The translations under genes and the position numbers were made by a program. From Cellulosimicrobium cellulans (GTDB lineage: Bacteria; Actinomycetota; Actinomycetes; Actinomycetales; Cellulomonadaceae): a stretch of 57,817 nucleotides of DNA. Below the pieces are notes generated by a model that was given only the letters and a program-made list of their open reading frames with translations, ran no database searches and was not told the DNA's origin. The DNA is taken from the NCBI RefSeq assembly GCF_006539945.1, contig NZ_BJNZ01000031.1, positions 1 through 57,817 on the forward strand. Direction: 5' to 3'. Of the stretch, positions 24,801-31,862 are shown piece after piece. Positions within the stretch are counted from its first letter, which is position 1. Each line of letters begins with the position of its first letter.

Positions 24801-25509
24801 AGTCGTGCCCGCCGAGGAACTTCAGCTCGTCGAACGTGCCGTCGGGGACCGGGCCGGTGCCGCGGTCGCCGTAGGCCTCGTCGAACGCCTCCTGCGTGCC
24901 GGGGCCACCGAACGCCTTGTGCGTGTAGTCGATGCCCGTGTCGATGATGCCGATGCGCACGCCCTCGCCGGTGAGGCCCGTGCTCTGCCACGTCTCGAGC
25001 GCCCGCGTGAACACGTCCGTGCCCTTGTTCGCGGGCTTCTTGGGGATGATCCGGTAGACCGTGACGACCGAGGCGTCGCGCGCGAGGTCGCGCACCCGGG
25101 CCGCGTCGCCCGTGACGACGACGCCCGCGACGAGCGTGCTCGTCACCGACACCTGCTGCGGGTCGCGCGCGCCGGCGCTGCGGGCGGTCGCCTGCTGGGG
25201 GACGACGTCGTCCGCGAGCTGTGCGACCTCCTGCGCGTTGGCCTCGACCTCGTCGGGGCTCGCACCCTGCGCGGCGAGGTCGACCGCCGACGGCGCGTCG
25301 AGCTCGACGAACGCGGTGACGGTGCCGGCGGCCTTCGCGAGGGACGGGGCGACCTTGTCGGTCGGGGCGAGGGACGCGCCCGACTGCACGCCGAGGGAGT
25401 CCCCGGGGTCGGGCGGCGGGTCCGCGACAGCGGGCGCGGCGGCCGCCGCGACGACGGCGAGGCTCGCGGCGGCAGCGGTCAGCGACACGGGTAGAGAACG
25501 GTGCTTCAT
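21886..25509 (-). CDS. Secreted subtilisin-like (S8) serine protease with PA domain
   Basis: A 1207-residue secreted protease. ATG 25509 is used; an in-frame GTG 6 nt upstream is the alternative, and GGGGAG lies 10 and 4 nt from them respectively. The signal peptide ends about AVA-DP (residue ~29). An I9-type propeptide follows, then the catalytic domain with Asp190 (GIIDTGIDYTH), His272 (GSGHGSHVAGT) and Ser618 (SGTSMATPH). A protease-associated domain is inserted between His and Ser (about 400-560). Beyond residue ~650 are Fn3-like beta domains (SVAFGVVPVGKDTVTVRKTVTVQNTG) and further beta-rich repeats. No LPXTG anchor is seen, so it should be released. It is divergent from a peptidase-inhibitor-like gene. 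Confidence 0.93.
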   Translation of the reverse strand: MKHRSLPVSLTAAAASLAVVAAAAAPAVADPPPDPGDSLGVQSGASLAPTDKVAPSLAKAAGTVTAFVELDAPSAVDLAAQGASPDEVEANAQEVAQLADDVVPQQATARSAGARDPQQVSVTSTLVAGVVVTGDAARVRDLARDASVVTVYRIIPKKPANKGTDVFTRALETWQSTGLTGEGVRIGIIDTGIDYTHKAFGGPGTQEAFDEAYGDRGTGPVPDGTFDELKFLGGHDFAGYDYDASGTVPGTTLVPTPDENPIDSLDSVGSGHGSHVAGTTAAYGVTADGETFDGDYSTLTDISDWQVGPGSAPEAGLYALKVFGDLGGSTGVVVDALEWAADPNGDGDLSDRLDIVNLSLGSDGSPADDPENLFIDQLSRLGTLSVIASGNAGDVTDVGGSPGNARTALTVANSVGDTQTFDAVRVDAPEALAGEYPAQNSQDYAGGADVTAPVAFLGADVDGCAAFTPEQAAAVDGKIAFLYWDDNDATRACGSAARFNNAEAAGAVGVLLSSELPSFVAGIAGNAGIPGAQLTAASHDALRPAIEAGEVTMTIGPSFALSSFVSIPEIGDTLNSGSSRGVHGSLGVAKPDVAAPGTGIASVASGQLDGASIKSGTSMATPHVAGIAALVKEAHPGWAPAEVKASVMNTATHDVFTGPSGTGTAYGPERVGSGRVDAVDAVGNTTLAYASQDSDQVSVAFGVVPVGKDTVTVRKTVTVQNTGVAPKTYATSFAQSSTAGGATVSVAPASVTVPAGQRTVVTVTLTADPATLAKELDPTSSDDSGLGVPRDYVSSVSGRVVLTPTDGGTALRVPVQASPKLVSDLSGKAVAFPGSATTADLELDGRGVASGGWYSLVAPFELKTTSPRLEADAAVGASASAIAAADVRAVGFTSTAPQVAADGGDPADGVIGVGVAVDGEWASLGSVSIPAVEVDVDSDGTADFEVAAIKYNSETDLTLAATFTLKDWTAPDGTEYEAGDNVDLQPINSLWGNVDTSVFDNNVVVIPVGIGSLGIEEGDVPTFQVLTYSPYSQAADQLVDATETFTGDPYDPAYWFDGGDQLLYVGADDTSIPVHRSEAAAEAGSGTLLLLHLHNATPTKRWQTVDVTTSAVVVATVTAEARCLGGKAHVAVRVLNESGATADVVVTTPYGEKTFPNVKDGKNAYQSFSSRAASFDAGSVTATLTAEVDGEEVTTTYDADYEALSCS

Positions 25510-25705
25510 CGACACTCATCTCCCCGGCAAGGCCGGTTCGGCGAAGGGTTCGTGGATGGGTCCTTCCCAGCGGTCTCGCCCGGGTGGGACGGAGGCCACC
25601 CGAGCACGGTAACCAACGAGAGCCTGACCTGCCCAGCGGCAGGTGCCGGAGCCGGCCCCGAGCCGGAGACAACGGGGACGGCACGCTCTACGATGCGGGC
25701 GGGGT

Positions 25706-25727
25706 CACAGGACGTGGCCGTCCTGTG
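25706..25727 (+). other. Stem-loop in the leader of the I36-like gene
   Basis: CACAGGAC (25706-25713) pairs with GTCCTGTG (25720-25727) across a 6-nt loop, 70 nt before the ATG at 25798. It could shape the mRNA leader or be an operator in the shared 288-bp promoter region with the protease. No known riboswitch class is recognised. Confidence 0.35.
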
Positions 25728-25797
25728 GGAGTCCCCTTCCCGCGGCAGGTCCACGGGGTGCGAACCCGGGGGCGTGGCCCACGCAGAAGGAGAAACC

Positions 25798-26523
25798 ATG
25801 ACCAGATCCGCGCTGCGCGTCCTGTCCGCCGCGCTCGTCGCCGGACTTGCCCTCGGTGCGGCCGCCACGGCGCCCGCCCTCGCGTCGGAGCCGGACCTGC
25901 GGGTCGTGACCTGGGACCGCGGCCCCGACCCCGCCGCCGACGCCCAGGTCTCGACGGGCGAGAGCTGTGCGGTCGAGGCGCAGCCCCTCCTGCCCGGCCA
26001 GGACCCCGGCGCGCTCCCGCCCGCGCCCGAGGTGTGCTTCGGCTCGCTCGAGGAGGCGCTCGAGTTCGTCTCGGGCGGCGACGTCGCCTCGTCGCGGCTC
26101 GCCGACGTGACGGCGGCGGAGGTGGAGGGCCTGGTCTCGGACCTCAACGCGTCGGCGTCGTCGGCCGCGGCCGGGCAGCGGCTCGCCGGGACGGAGCGCG
26201 CGACGACCGCCGCGGCGAGCTCGCTGGTCCTGGGCGTGCTGTGGCGCGACGCCAACTACAAGGGCACGTCCAAGGTGCTCTACGGGTCGGGCACCAACGG
26301 GTGCTACACCGGCTCGACCTACGGTTTCCCCAACCTCGCGAACCTGCTCATGAACAACGTCGTCACCTCCGCGACGACCTACGCGGGCTGCTGGGTGACC
26401 CTGTACGACTCGTACGGCTACGCGGGCGCGAAGAAGAACTGCACGCCGCACTGCGCGACGCTGGGCACGTTCGACAACAAGGCGTCCTCGGTCGTCTACC
26501 GCCCCGTGGGCCAGCTCGGCTGA
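25798..26523 (+). CDS. Secreted peptidase-inhibitor I36 family-like protein
   Basis: A 241-residue exported protein. The ATG follows a good AAGGAGA site; the signal peptide ends near ALA-SE (residue ~29). The middle part (about 30-140) is acidic and helical with no recognised domain. The C-terminal ~95 residues are a small beta/gamma-crystallin-like domain: VLWRDANYKGTSKVLYG, NLANLLMNNVVTSATT, GCWVTLYDSYGYAGAKKNC and DNKASSVVYR, with Cys pairs. This matches peptidase inhibitor family I36 (Streptomyces metalloproteinase inhibitor type). Lying head to head with a secreted protease, it may inhibit that or another extracellular protease; this is inferred. Confidence 0.8.
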   Translation: MTRSALRVLSAALVAGLALGAAATAPALASEPDLRVVTWDRGPDPAADAQVSTGESCAVEAQPLLPGQDPGALPPAPEVCFGSLEEALEFVSGGDVASSRLADVTAAEVEGLVSDLNASASSAAAGQRLAGTERATTAAASSLVLGVLWRDANYKGTSKVLYGSGTNGCYTGSTYGFPNLANLLMNNVVTSATTYAGCWVTLYDSYGYAGAKKNCTPHCATLGTFDNKASSVVYRPVGQLG

Positions 26524-26527
26524 GACG

Positions 26528-28054
26528 TCACGCGGCGCCGCCGGGCACGTCGCTGGACCAGCGGCGGGCGCGACCGGCGCCGAGCCGGGCCGGGCTCACC
26601 TCGCGCACGGCGACGCGGCGCCCCAGCAGGTGCCCGACGGCGTCGCCCGCGGCCCGCGCGGCCCGCGCCCCGGCGTCGCCCCGGACGTCGGGGACGACGT
26701 CGAGCACGACGCCCCCGTCGGCGGACTGGTGGAGCTGCCACGCGGCCATGCCGTGGGCCTGGAGGTGCTGGGCGGCGTCGACGGACGGCACCCACGTCCC
26801 GTCGGGACGCAGGTAGCGCACGGGGGACCGGCCCTCGAGGTCGTGCAGCTCGACCCGCTCCCCGCGCCGCACGATCCGCGCGCGGTCGCCGGTGCGGTAG
26901 CGCAGGAGCGGCAGGTACGGGTTCTCGTCGACGGTCACGACGACCTCGCCGAGACCGCCGTCGGGGACCGGGGCCCCGTCGTCGTCGAGGACCTCGACCC
27001 AGACGCGCCGGCCCGCGACGACCACGAACGGTCCCGCGTCGGTGCGGGCCGCGACCGCGCCCGTCTCGCGCAGGCCGTAGAGGTCGACGACGGGGACGTC
27101 CCACGTGGCGCGCAGGCGCGCGCGGGCGACGTCGGACAGGTGCGCGGCCCCGCTGACGAGCGCGAGCGGGTGCAGGGCGAGGCCCTGTTCCTCCACGAGG
27201 CGGGCGAGCGCGAGGAGCGGCAGCGGCGAGCTCGACACCACCTGCGGGTCCTGCGCCGCGAGGAACGCCACGCGGTCGCCCGGGTGCGTCCAGGCGCCGG
27301 GGTCGAGGTTCACGCGCGCCATGCTCGGGGCGGCGACGCCGGGTCCGCGCCGGAACCCGGTCATCGCCGACGCGTACGTGAAGGCGTCGCGCTGGTCCAC
27401 GAGGTTCATCAGACCGAGGCGGCCGGGGACGGGCTCCCAGGTCGCGCCGGCGCCTGCTGCCGTCTCGGTGACGAGGTGCTGCAGCAGCACGAGGTCCGCC
27501 GCCACGGCGACGGGGTGCAGCGGCACGCGGACCGCCGCGCCCGTGCTGCCGGAGCTCGTGCCCTCGAGCACGCGGCCGAGCGGCACGTCCACCGGGACGA
27601 ACGACGCCACGTCGTGCCGCAGGTCGTCGCGCGTGACCGGGCGGACCGCGGTGAGCGGCGACCCGGCCCGGCTCTCGCCGCGGTCGCGCGCCCGGCGGTA
27701 CCGCGGCACGACGGCGTGCGCCCGGTCGACGAGCGCGCGCACCCACGCGGGGGGTGCGAGGGGCGACCCGTCCGCGGCGGCGGGCGGCGCGCCCCGGTCC
27801 TCGGCGCGGGTGTCGGGACGGCCGGCGGCGAGGCGAGCCGCGACCTCGTCGAGCACGGGCAGGTCGTCGGGGCGCAGCCGGTCGCCGGTGACGTGGACCC
27901 AGGCGGGCGCGGCGGGGTGGTCCCGCACCGCGTCGAGCGCGGCGCGGCCGGCGTCGTCGAGCGTGGGCCAGCGCTCGGCGTCGGTGAGCGCGACCGCCGC
28001 GCCGGGGGTGTACTCGTCGAGGGTGAGGTCGGGGGCGTCGTCGGGTGTCGTCAT
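26528..28054 (-). CDS. PaaK-like adenylate-forming ligase
   Basis: A 508-residue member of the phenylacetate-CoA ligase/CapK branch of adenylate-forming enzymes. ATG 28054 has GAGGA 4-5 nt upstream. Motifs: SSGSTGAAVRVP (ATP phosphate loop), QVVSSSPLPLL, DLYGLRETGAV (the A5-type motif), LPLLRYRTGDRARIV (A7/A8) and VRYLRPDGTWVPSVD. The C-terminal domain continues as in the family but ends without an obvious catalytic Lys near the end. It is the last gene of the MoxR operon, 22 bp after the helical-protein gene. Its acyl substrate is unknown, and no CoA-pathway genes are nearby. Confidence 0.8.
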   Translation of the reverse strand: MTTPDDAPDLTLDEYTPGAAVALTDAERWPTLDDAGRAALDAVRDHPAAPAWVHVTGDRLRPDDLPVLDEVAARLAAGRPDTRAEDRGAPPAAADGSPLAPPAWVRALVDRAHAVVPRYRRARDRGESRAGSPLTAVRPVTRDDLRHDVASFVPVDVPLGRVLEGTSSGSTGAAVRVPLHPVAVAADLVLLQHLVTETAAGAGATWEPVPGRLGLMNLVDQRDAFTYASAMTGFRRGPGVAAPSMARVNLDPGAWTHPGDRVAFLAAQDPQVVSSSPLPLLALARLVEEQGLALHPLALVSGAAHLSDVARARLRATWDVPVVDLYGLRETGAVAARTDAGPFVVVAGRRVWVEVLDDDGAPVPDGGLGEVVVTVDENPYLPLLRYRTGDRARIVRRGERVELHDLEGRSPVRYLRPDGTWVPSVDAAQHLQAHGMAAWQLHQSADGGVVLDVVPDVRGDAGARAARAAGDAVGHLLGRRVAVREVSPARLGAGRARRWSSDVPGGAA

Positions 28055-28076
28055 GGAGTCCTCGTCAGGGGCTTCG

Positions 28077-28688
28077 TCAGTAGTTCGCGTACTGCGCGGC
28101 GGCCTCCTTGGCGCGCTTCTCCGCGAGCTCACGCGCGAGCTGCTCGGCCCGCCGCGCCTCCTGCGCCATCTCGCGCGCGATCCGGCGCTGCTCCGCCGTG
28201 CTCACGGCGGCCCACCGGTCCTGGGCCACCTCGGGGCTCTCGCCCGCGGGCCGCAGCCCGAGCTCGCGCAGCACGGCGCGGGCCAGCTCCTCGCGCGCCG
28301 CGGGCGCGTGCAGCCAGTCGTCCGGCGTCCGCAGCAGCGCGAGGGCGGGCACGGCCTGCTCGACGACCCGGACGAGCGCGCCCGGCGTCGCGGCGGCCCG
28401 GAACGCGGGCGCGGCGCGCAGGTGCTCGTCGCGCACGAGCCAGCAGACCGTCCCGGCGAGCGCCGCGTACGGGGCGTGGGTGCACAGCGCCTCGACCGCG
28501 GCACGCTGCGGGCCGCGCAGCACACCGACCGCGCCGTCGCCGGCGAGGAGGTCCGCGGTGTCGCCGACGAGCGCGGCGGCCACGACCACGGGGTGGTCCA
28601 GCACGTCCGGGGGCGTGTCGGCCAGGCGGTGCACGACGTCGGCGAGCGCGGGGCCCTCGACCGTGGGGCGGGTGAGGTCATCGGCCAC
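28077..28688 (-). CDS. Alpha-helical protein of the MoxR/vWA operon
   Basis: A 203-residue protein starting at GTG 28688 with GAAGGAG upstream, overlapping the vWA gene by 11 bp. It is almost wholly helical and Ala-rich. It ends in a strongly charged coiled-coil-like tail (EQRRIAREMAQEARRAEQLA, then RELAEKRAKEAAAQ). No enzyme motif or membrane segment is seen. Its tight coupling suggests it is a structural partner in the complex. I do not recognise the family. Confidence 0.75.
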   Translation of the reverse strand: MADDLTRPTVEGPALADVVHRLADTPPDVLDHPVVVAAALVGDTADLLAGDGAVGVLRGPQRAAVEALCTHAPYAALAGTVCWLVRDEHLRAAPAFRAAATPGALVRVVEQAVPALALLRTPDDWLHAPAAREELARAVLRELGLRPAGESPEVAQDRWAAVSTAEQRRIAREMAQEARRAEQLARELAEKRAKEAAAQYANY

Positions 28689-30642
28689 GGCGGGCTCCTT
28701 CCGGTCGGCCGCTCGCTGTCGGTGCACCCGCCGGGGCACCGGTCGAGGCGCCCCACAGCTCGCGCGCGAAGGCGCGGGCGAACGCGACGAGATCCTCCTG
28801 GGTCTGCACGGCGTGGACCCGGTAGCCCACCGCGTACTCCCGCACCGTCTCGGCGCCCTGGGCCGAGACGTCCAGCACGAGCGTGCCCCCACCGCCGGCG
28901 GCCGCGACGGCGCGCGCCGCGGTGCCCTCGGGGGGCGCGACCAGCTCGGCGTCGGGGCGAGAGCCCCACCGGATCCGGACGACGTCGTCGAACATCGACA
29001 CGACGCCGTCGTCGGAGATGACGGCGACGTGGCACGGGCGCGTGCGCGTCGGCGGAGCGCCCGTGGCCGGGTCGCCGAGGTGCGTGCGCTCCAGGAGCGG
29101 CACCGGGAACGACGTCGAGCCGCCGAAGTGCGCGACCACCGCGTCGAGCACGCGGTCCTCGTCCCGCACGAACCCGTCCGTCCCGGCGACCTGCCGCGGC
29201 CCGCTCCACGTCGTCGCCTGCACGCGGGCACCGGCGCGCAGGGCCGAGAGCGCGAGGACGGCCCCGGCGAGCGCGATCGGCGCGACCCGCCGCGTCGGGT
29301 CCGGCATGGAGCCCGACGAGTCGAGGTAGAGGTCGAGGTCGACGGGCACGCGGGCGGGCTCGTCGCCCGTGTCCTCGTCGACCGACCGGCGCACGGTCGT
29401 GAACCCCGGCACGACGACGGGCGAGCGCAGCAACGTCCCCGTCCAGTCCACCTCGCCGAGCTCGTCGCCCACGTCCCACTGCTCGTGCGCGCCGAGCAAC
29501 GGCTCCGTGGCGCGCACGTGCTCGCGCACGGGGAACGGGACGAGGAGGGGCGCGGCGTGCTCGCGGTACCAGCGCCGGGCCGACGCCGCGGCGTCCGTCG
29601 TGAGCCCGAGCAGCCGGAGCGTCGCGTCGTAGTCCGCCGGTGCGAGGGCCTGGCCGGTCGCGTCCTGCGCGCCCTCGCCGTCCGGCCCGGGGGCGTGCTG
29701 CGTGGTGCCCGGTCGCGCCGGGGGGTCGTCGTCGGCGCCCAGCCCGAGGTCCCCGACGACGCGCGGGTCGAGGGCGGGGTGGCGCACGGGCTCGACGGCG
29801 CGCGGGTCGGTCGCGAGCCCGCCGGGGACTGCCCCGGCCACCTCGTCCTGGCCGCAGACCACCTGGGGCAGCGTGGACCGCCGACGCCGGAGGTGGCGCC
29901 GCCGCGCCTCGCGGTCTCCGTGCTCGGGTCGGGCCTGGCGGCGCGGGTCCTTCGCGGTCGCCGGCGACCCCGCCTCGGACGCGAGCAGCGTGCGCAGCAG
30001 CGCGGCGAACCCCGCGGCGCCGCCGACCGGGTCGTCCGCGTAGGCGCGCACCAGCCGCGCCACGAGCGTCGCCTCGCGCTCGGCCACCGGGACGTCGGAC
30101 GCGGTGAGGTCGCCGCGCGGCAGGCCCCAGAGGATCTCGTCCGCGCGCAGCACGGTCTGCATGACCGTGCTCGTGCCCGGCCCCAGCGCGCGCCACAGCC
30201 CCGCCAGGTCGACCCCGGCCCGGCGCTGGAGGCGGTCGTTGATGAGCAGGTCGCTCCACAGGTTGGCGGTGAGCGGCGCGAGCTGGTCCTGGTCCACGAG
30301 CCCGGCGCGCGTGCGCGCGACGAGGAGCGCGCTCGTCGTGAGGTCGCCCGGGGAGAGCACGTGGTGCCCCACCTCGTGCGCGAGGACCGCGACCGCGTGG
30401 TCCTCGATGCCCAGCTCCACGACCTCGGCGAGGTCCACGTGGACGCTCACGCGCGTCGTCGAGAACCACGCGAACGACCCGACCCCGTCCGGGGCGGTGC
30501 CCGGGCCGTGCAGCGTCGGGGCGCCGAGGCGCGTGAACCGCCCCCAGGCCGCGAGCGCCTCGGGCCACGCGGCGTGCCACCGCGCGCGCAGCGCCCCGAG
30601 GTCGGGCGTCGCGCCGGAGCGGTCCGGCGCCGCGGCGCTCAC
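28678..30642 (-). CDS. vWA-domain protein with N-terminal HExxH motif
   Basis: A 654-residue soluble protein. GTG 30642 overlaps the preceding stop by 3 bp. The N-terminal domain carries AHEVGHHVL (His89, Glu90, His93), a zinc-metallopeptidase-like HExxH helix. A charged linker (about 240-330) leads to a C-terminal von Willebrand A domain with an intact MIDAS, DSSGS (Asp441, Ser443, Ser445), and a later ISDDGV segment. vWA proteins paired with MoxR ATPases bind Mg2+ and act as adaptors that deliver the ATPase to a client, as in CbbQO and NorQD. Whether the HExxH is active as a protease cannot be told from sequence. Confidence 0.83.
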   Translation of the reverse strand: MSAAAPDRSGATPDLGALRARWHAAWPEALAAWGRFTRLGAPTLHGPGTAPDGVGSFAWFSTTRVSVHVDLAEVVELGIEDHAVAVLAHEVGHHVLSPGDLTTSALLVARTRAGLVDQDQLAPLTANLWSDLLINDRLQRRAGVDLAGLWRALGPGTSTVMQTVLRADEILWGLPRGDLTASDVPVAEREATLVARLVRAYADDPVGGAAGFAALLRTLLASEAGSPATAKDPRRQARPEHGDREARRRHLRRRRSTLPQVVCGQDEVAGAVPGGLATDPRAVEPVRHPALDPRVVGDLGLGADDDPPARPGTTQHAPGPDGEGAQDATGQALAPADYDATLRLLGLTTDAAASARRWYREHAAPLLVPFPVREHVRATEPLLGAHEQWDVGDELGEVDWTGTLLRSPVVVPGFTTVRRSVDEDTGDEPARVPVDLDLYLDSSGSMPDPTRRVAPIALAGAVLALSALRAGARVQATTWSGPRQVAGTDGFVRDEDRVLDAVVAHFGGSTSFPVPLLERTHLGDPATGAPPTRTRPCHVAVISDDGVVSMFDDVVRIRWGSRPDAELVAPPEGTAARAVAAAGGGGTLVLDVSAQGAETVREYAVGYRVHAVQTQEDLVAFARAFARELWGASTGAPAGAPTASGRPEGARRGR

Positions 30643-31862
30643 CGGGGCCACCGCACGAGGAGGACGTCGTACGAGCCGGTCCGGCTCAGCAGCGCGAGCC
30701 GGCCCGACGGCGTCTCGACCACCGCGGCCCCGCTCACGTCGCCCAGGACGTCCTCGGGGGCCGGTGCGGCCGCACGCCGGCCGGCGGGTCCGTGGTCCGA
30801 CCCGTGGAGGCCCTGGTCGGCGGCGTCGGGCTCCGGCGTGGTGACCGTGCCCGTGGCGTGGTCGCCGGCACCCGGGGCGCGCGCGACGAACGCGCCGTGG
30901 ACGTCGGCGACGAGCGTCCACTCGACCGTCTCGTCGCCGGTCGCAGCAGCGTCGCCGGCCGGTGGGCCGTCGCCGGTCGAGAGCAGCACCCAGCGCAGGC
31001 CCGGGTGGCGCGCGTCGGCACCGACGACCAGCGCGGGCGACCGCCACGGGCCGCCGAACCCGCGGAAGCCGCCGAACCGCCCCAGGACCTGGGCGGGTCC
31101 GGGGGCACCCGGCAGGCGGACCCACCTCGTGCCGGCGGGCTCGCCGCTCCGCGGGGCGGCGGGCCACCACCACGGGTCCGCGGCGTGGCGGTCGAGCACG
31201 GCCCCCAGGTCGGCGGGACCGGTCCGCGCGTCCGCGCCGGTCGCCGGGAGCGAGAGCGCGGCCCGCGCGACCTGCGCCGGGAGCGAGCGCGCGGCGTCGA
31301 GCGCCGCGCCCCGGTAGCGCACGAGCCCGCTGCGCCACGCGGCGACGAGCACCGCGCCCCGGACGGTGCCGGCCACGGACGCACCCGTACCCGCGGCGGG
31401 CGACGCCTCGGCCGCGGCCACGACGCGCGCCGCCCAGCCGGCGACGTCCCCCCGCGACCCCGGCCCGCCGCCGACGGCACGCGCGCCGTCGACGACGGCG
31501 GCCACCGTGACGGCAGGCGCCGCCGCGAGCCACGGCTCCAGGCGCGGCACCAGGTCGAGGACGGCGCTCCGCTCCGGCCCGCCGACGCGCCAGCGCCGCG
31601 CCGCCACGAGCCGCGCGACCGCGTCGAGCAGCGCGTCGCACGTCGCCGCGAAGGCGTCGGCCCCGAGCGGGCCGGCGAGCGGGTCCGCCGCGGCGGCCGC
31701 CTCGCGCACCGCCTCGGCGAGCACCTCCCGGTCCGCGCCGAGCGCGAGGGCGCGGGCGAGCGCCGCGTCGTAGCGCTCGCGCGCGGCGAGCGCGCGGGAC
31801 GAGAACGCGGCCGGCGCGACCGCGCGCGGCCCCGGGGCGGGACCGGTGGCGACCCCGGTCAC
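30639..31862 (-). CDS. Uncharacterised MoxR-operon protein (candidate bpX-type component)
   Basis: A 407-residue protein from GTG 31862, overlapping the MoxR stop by 4 bp. The N-terminal ~200 residues are helical and Ala-rich (RERYDAALARALALGADREVL). The C-terminal half is beta-rich, with FGGFRGFGGPWRSPALVV, HPGLRWVLLSTG, VEWTLVADVHGAFVARAP and a last SGRLALLSRTGSYDVLLVRWP. The position between a MoxR ATPase and a vWA protein fits the third component of the ternary MoxR-vWA systems that carry beta-propeller-like bpX domains. I cannot confirm the match by eye, so the label is tentative. Confidence 0.65.
   Translation of the reverse strand: MTGVATGPAPGPRAVAPAAFSSRALAARERYDAALARALALGADREVLAEAVREAAAAADPLAGPLGADAFAATCDALLDAVARLVAARRWRVGGPERSAVLDLVPRLEPWLAAAPAVTVAAVVDGARAVGGGPGSRGDVAGWAARVVAAAEASPAAGTGASVAGTVRGAVLVAAWRSGLVRYRGAALDAARSLPAQVARAALSLPATGADARTGPADLGAVLDRHAADPWWWPAAPRSGEPAGTRWVRLPGAPGPAQVLGRFGGFRGFGGPWRSPALVVGADARHPGLRWVLLSTGDGPPAGDAAATGDETVEWTLVADVHGAFVARAPGAGDHATGTVTTPEPDAADQGLHGSDHGPAGRRAAAPAPEDVLGDVSGAAVVETPSGRLALLSRTGSYDVLLVRWPR

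Noticed and set aside
22123-25494. Plus-strand frame opposite the subtilase
   Set aside because: Shadow of the protease gene, whose signal peptide and catalytic triad are clear.
25681-25797. Riboswitch (cobalamin or similar) in front of the I36-like gene
   Set aside because: Only one simple stem is visible; no conserved riboswitch core could be recognised.
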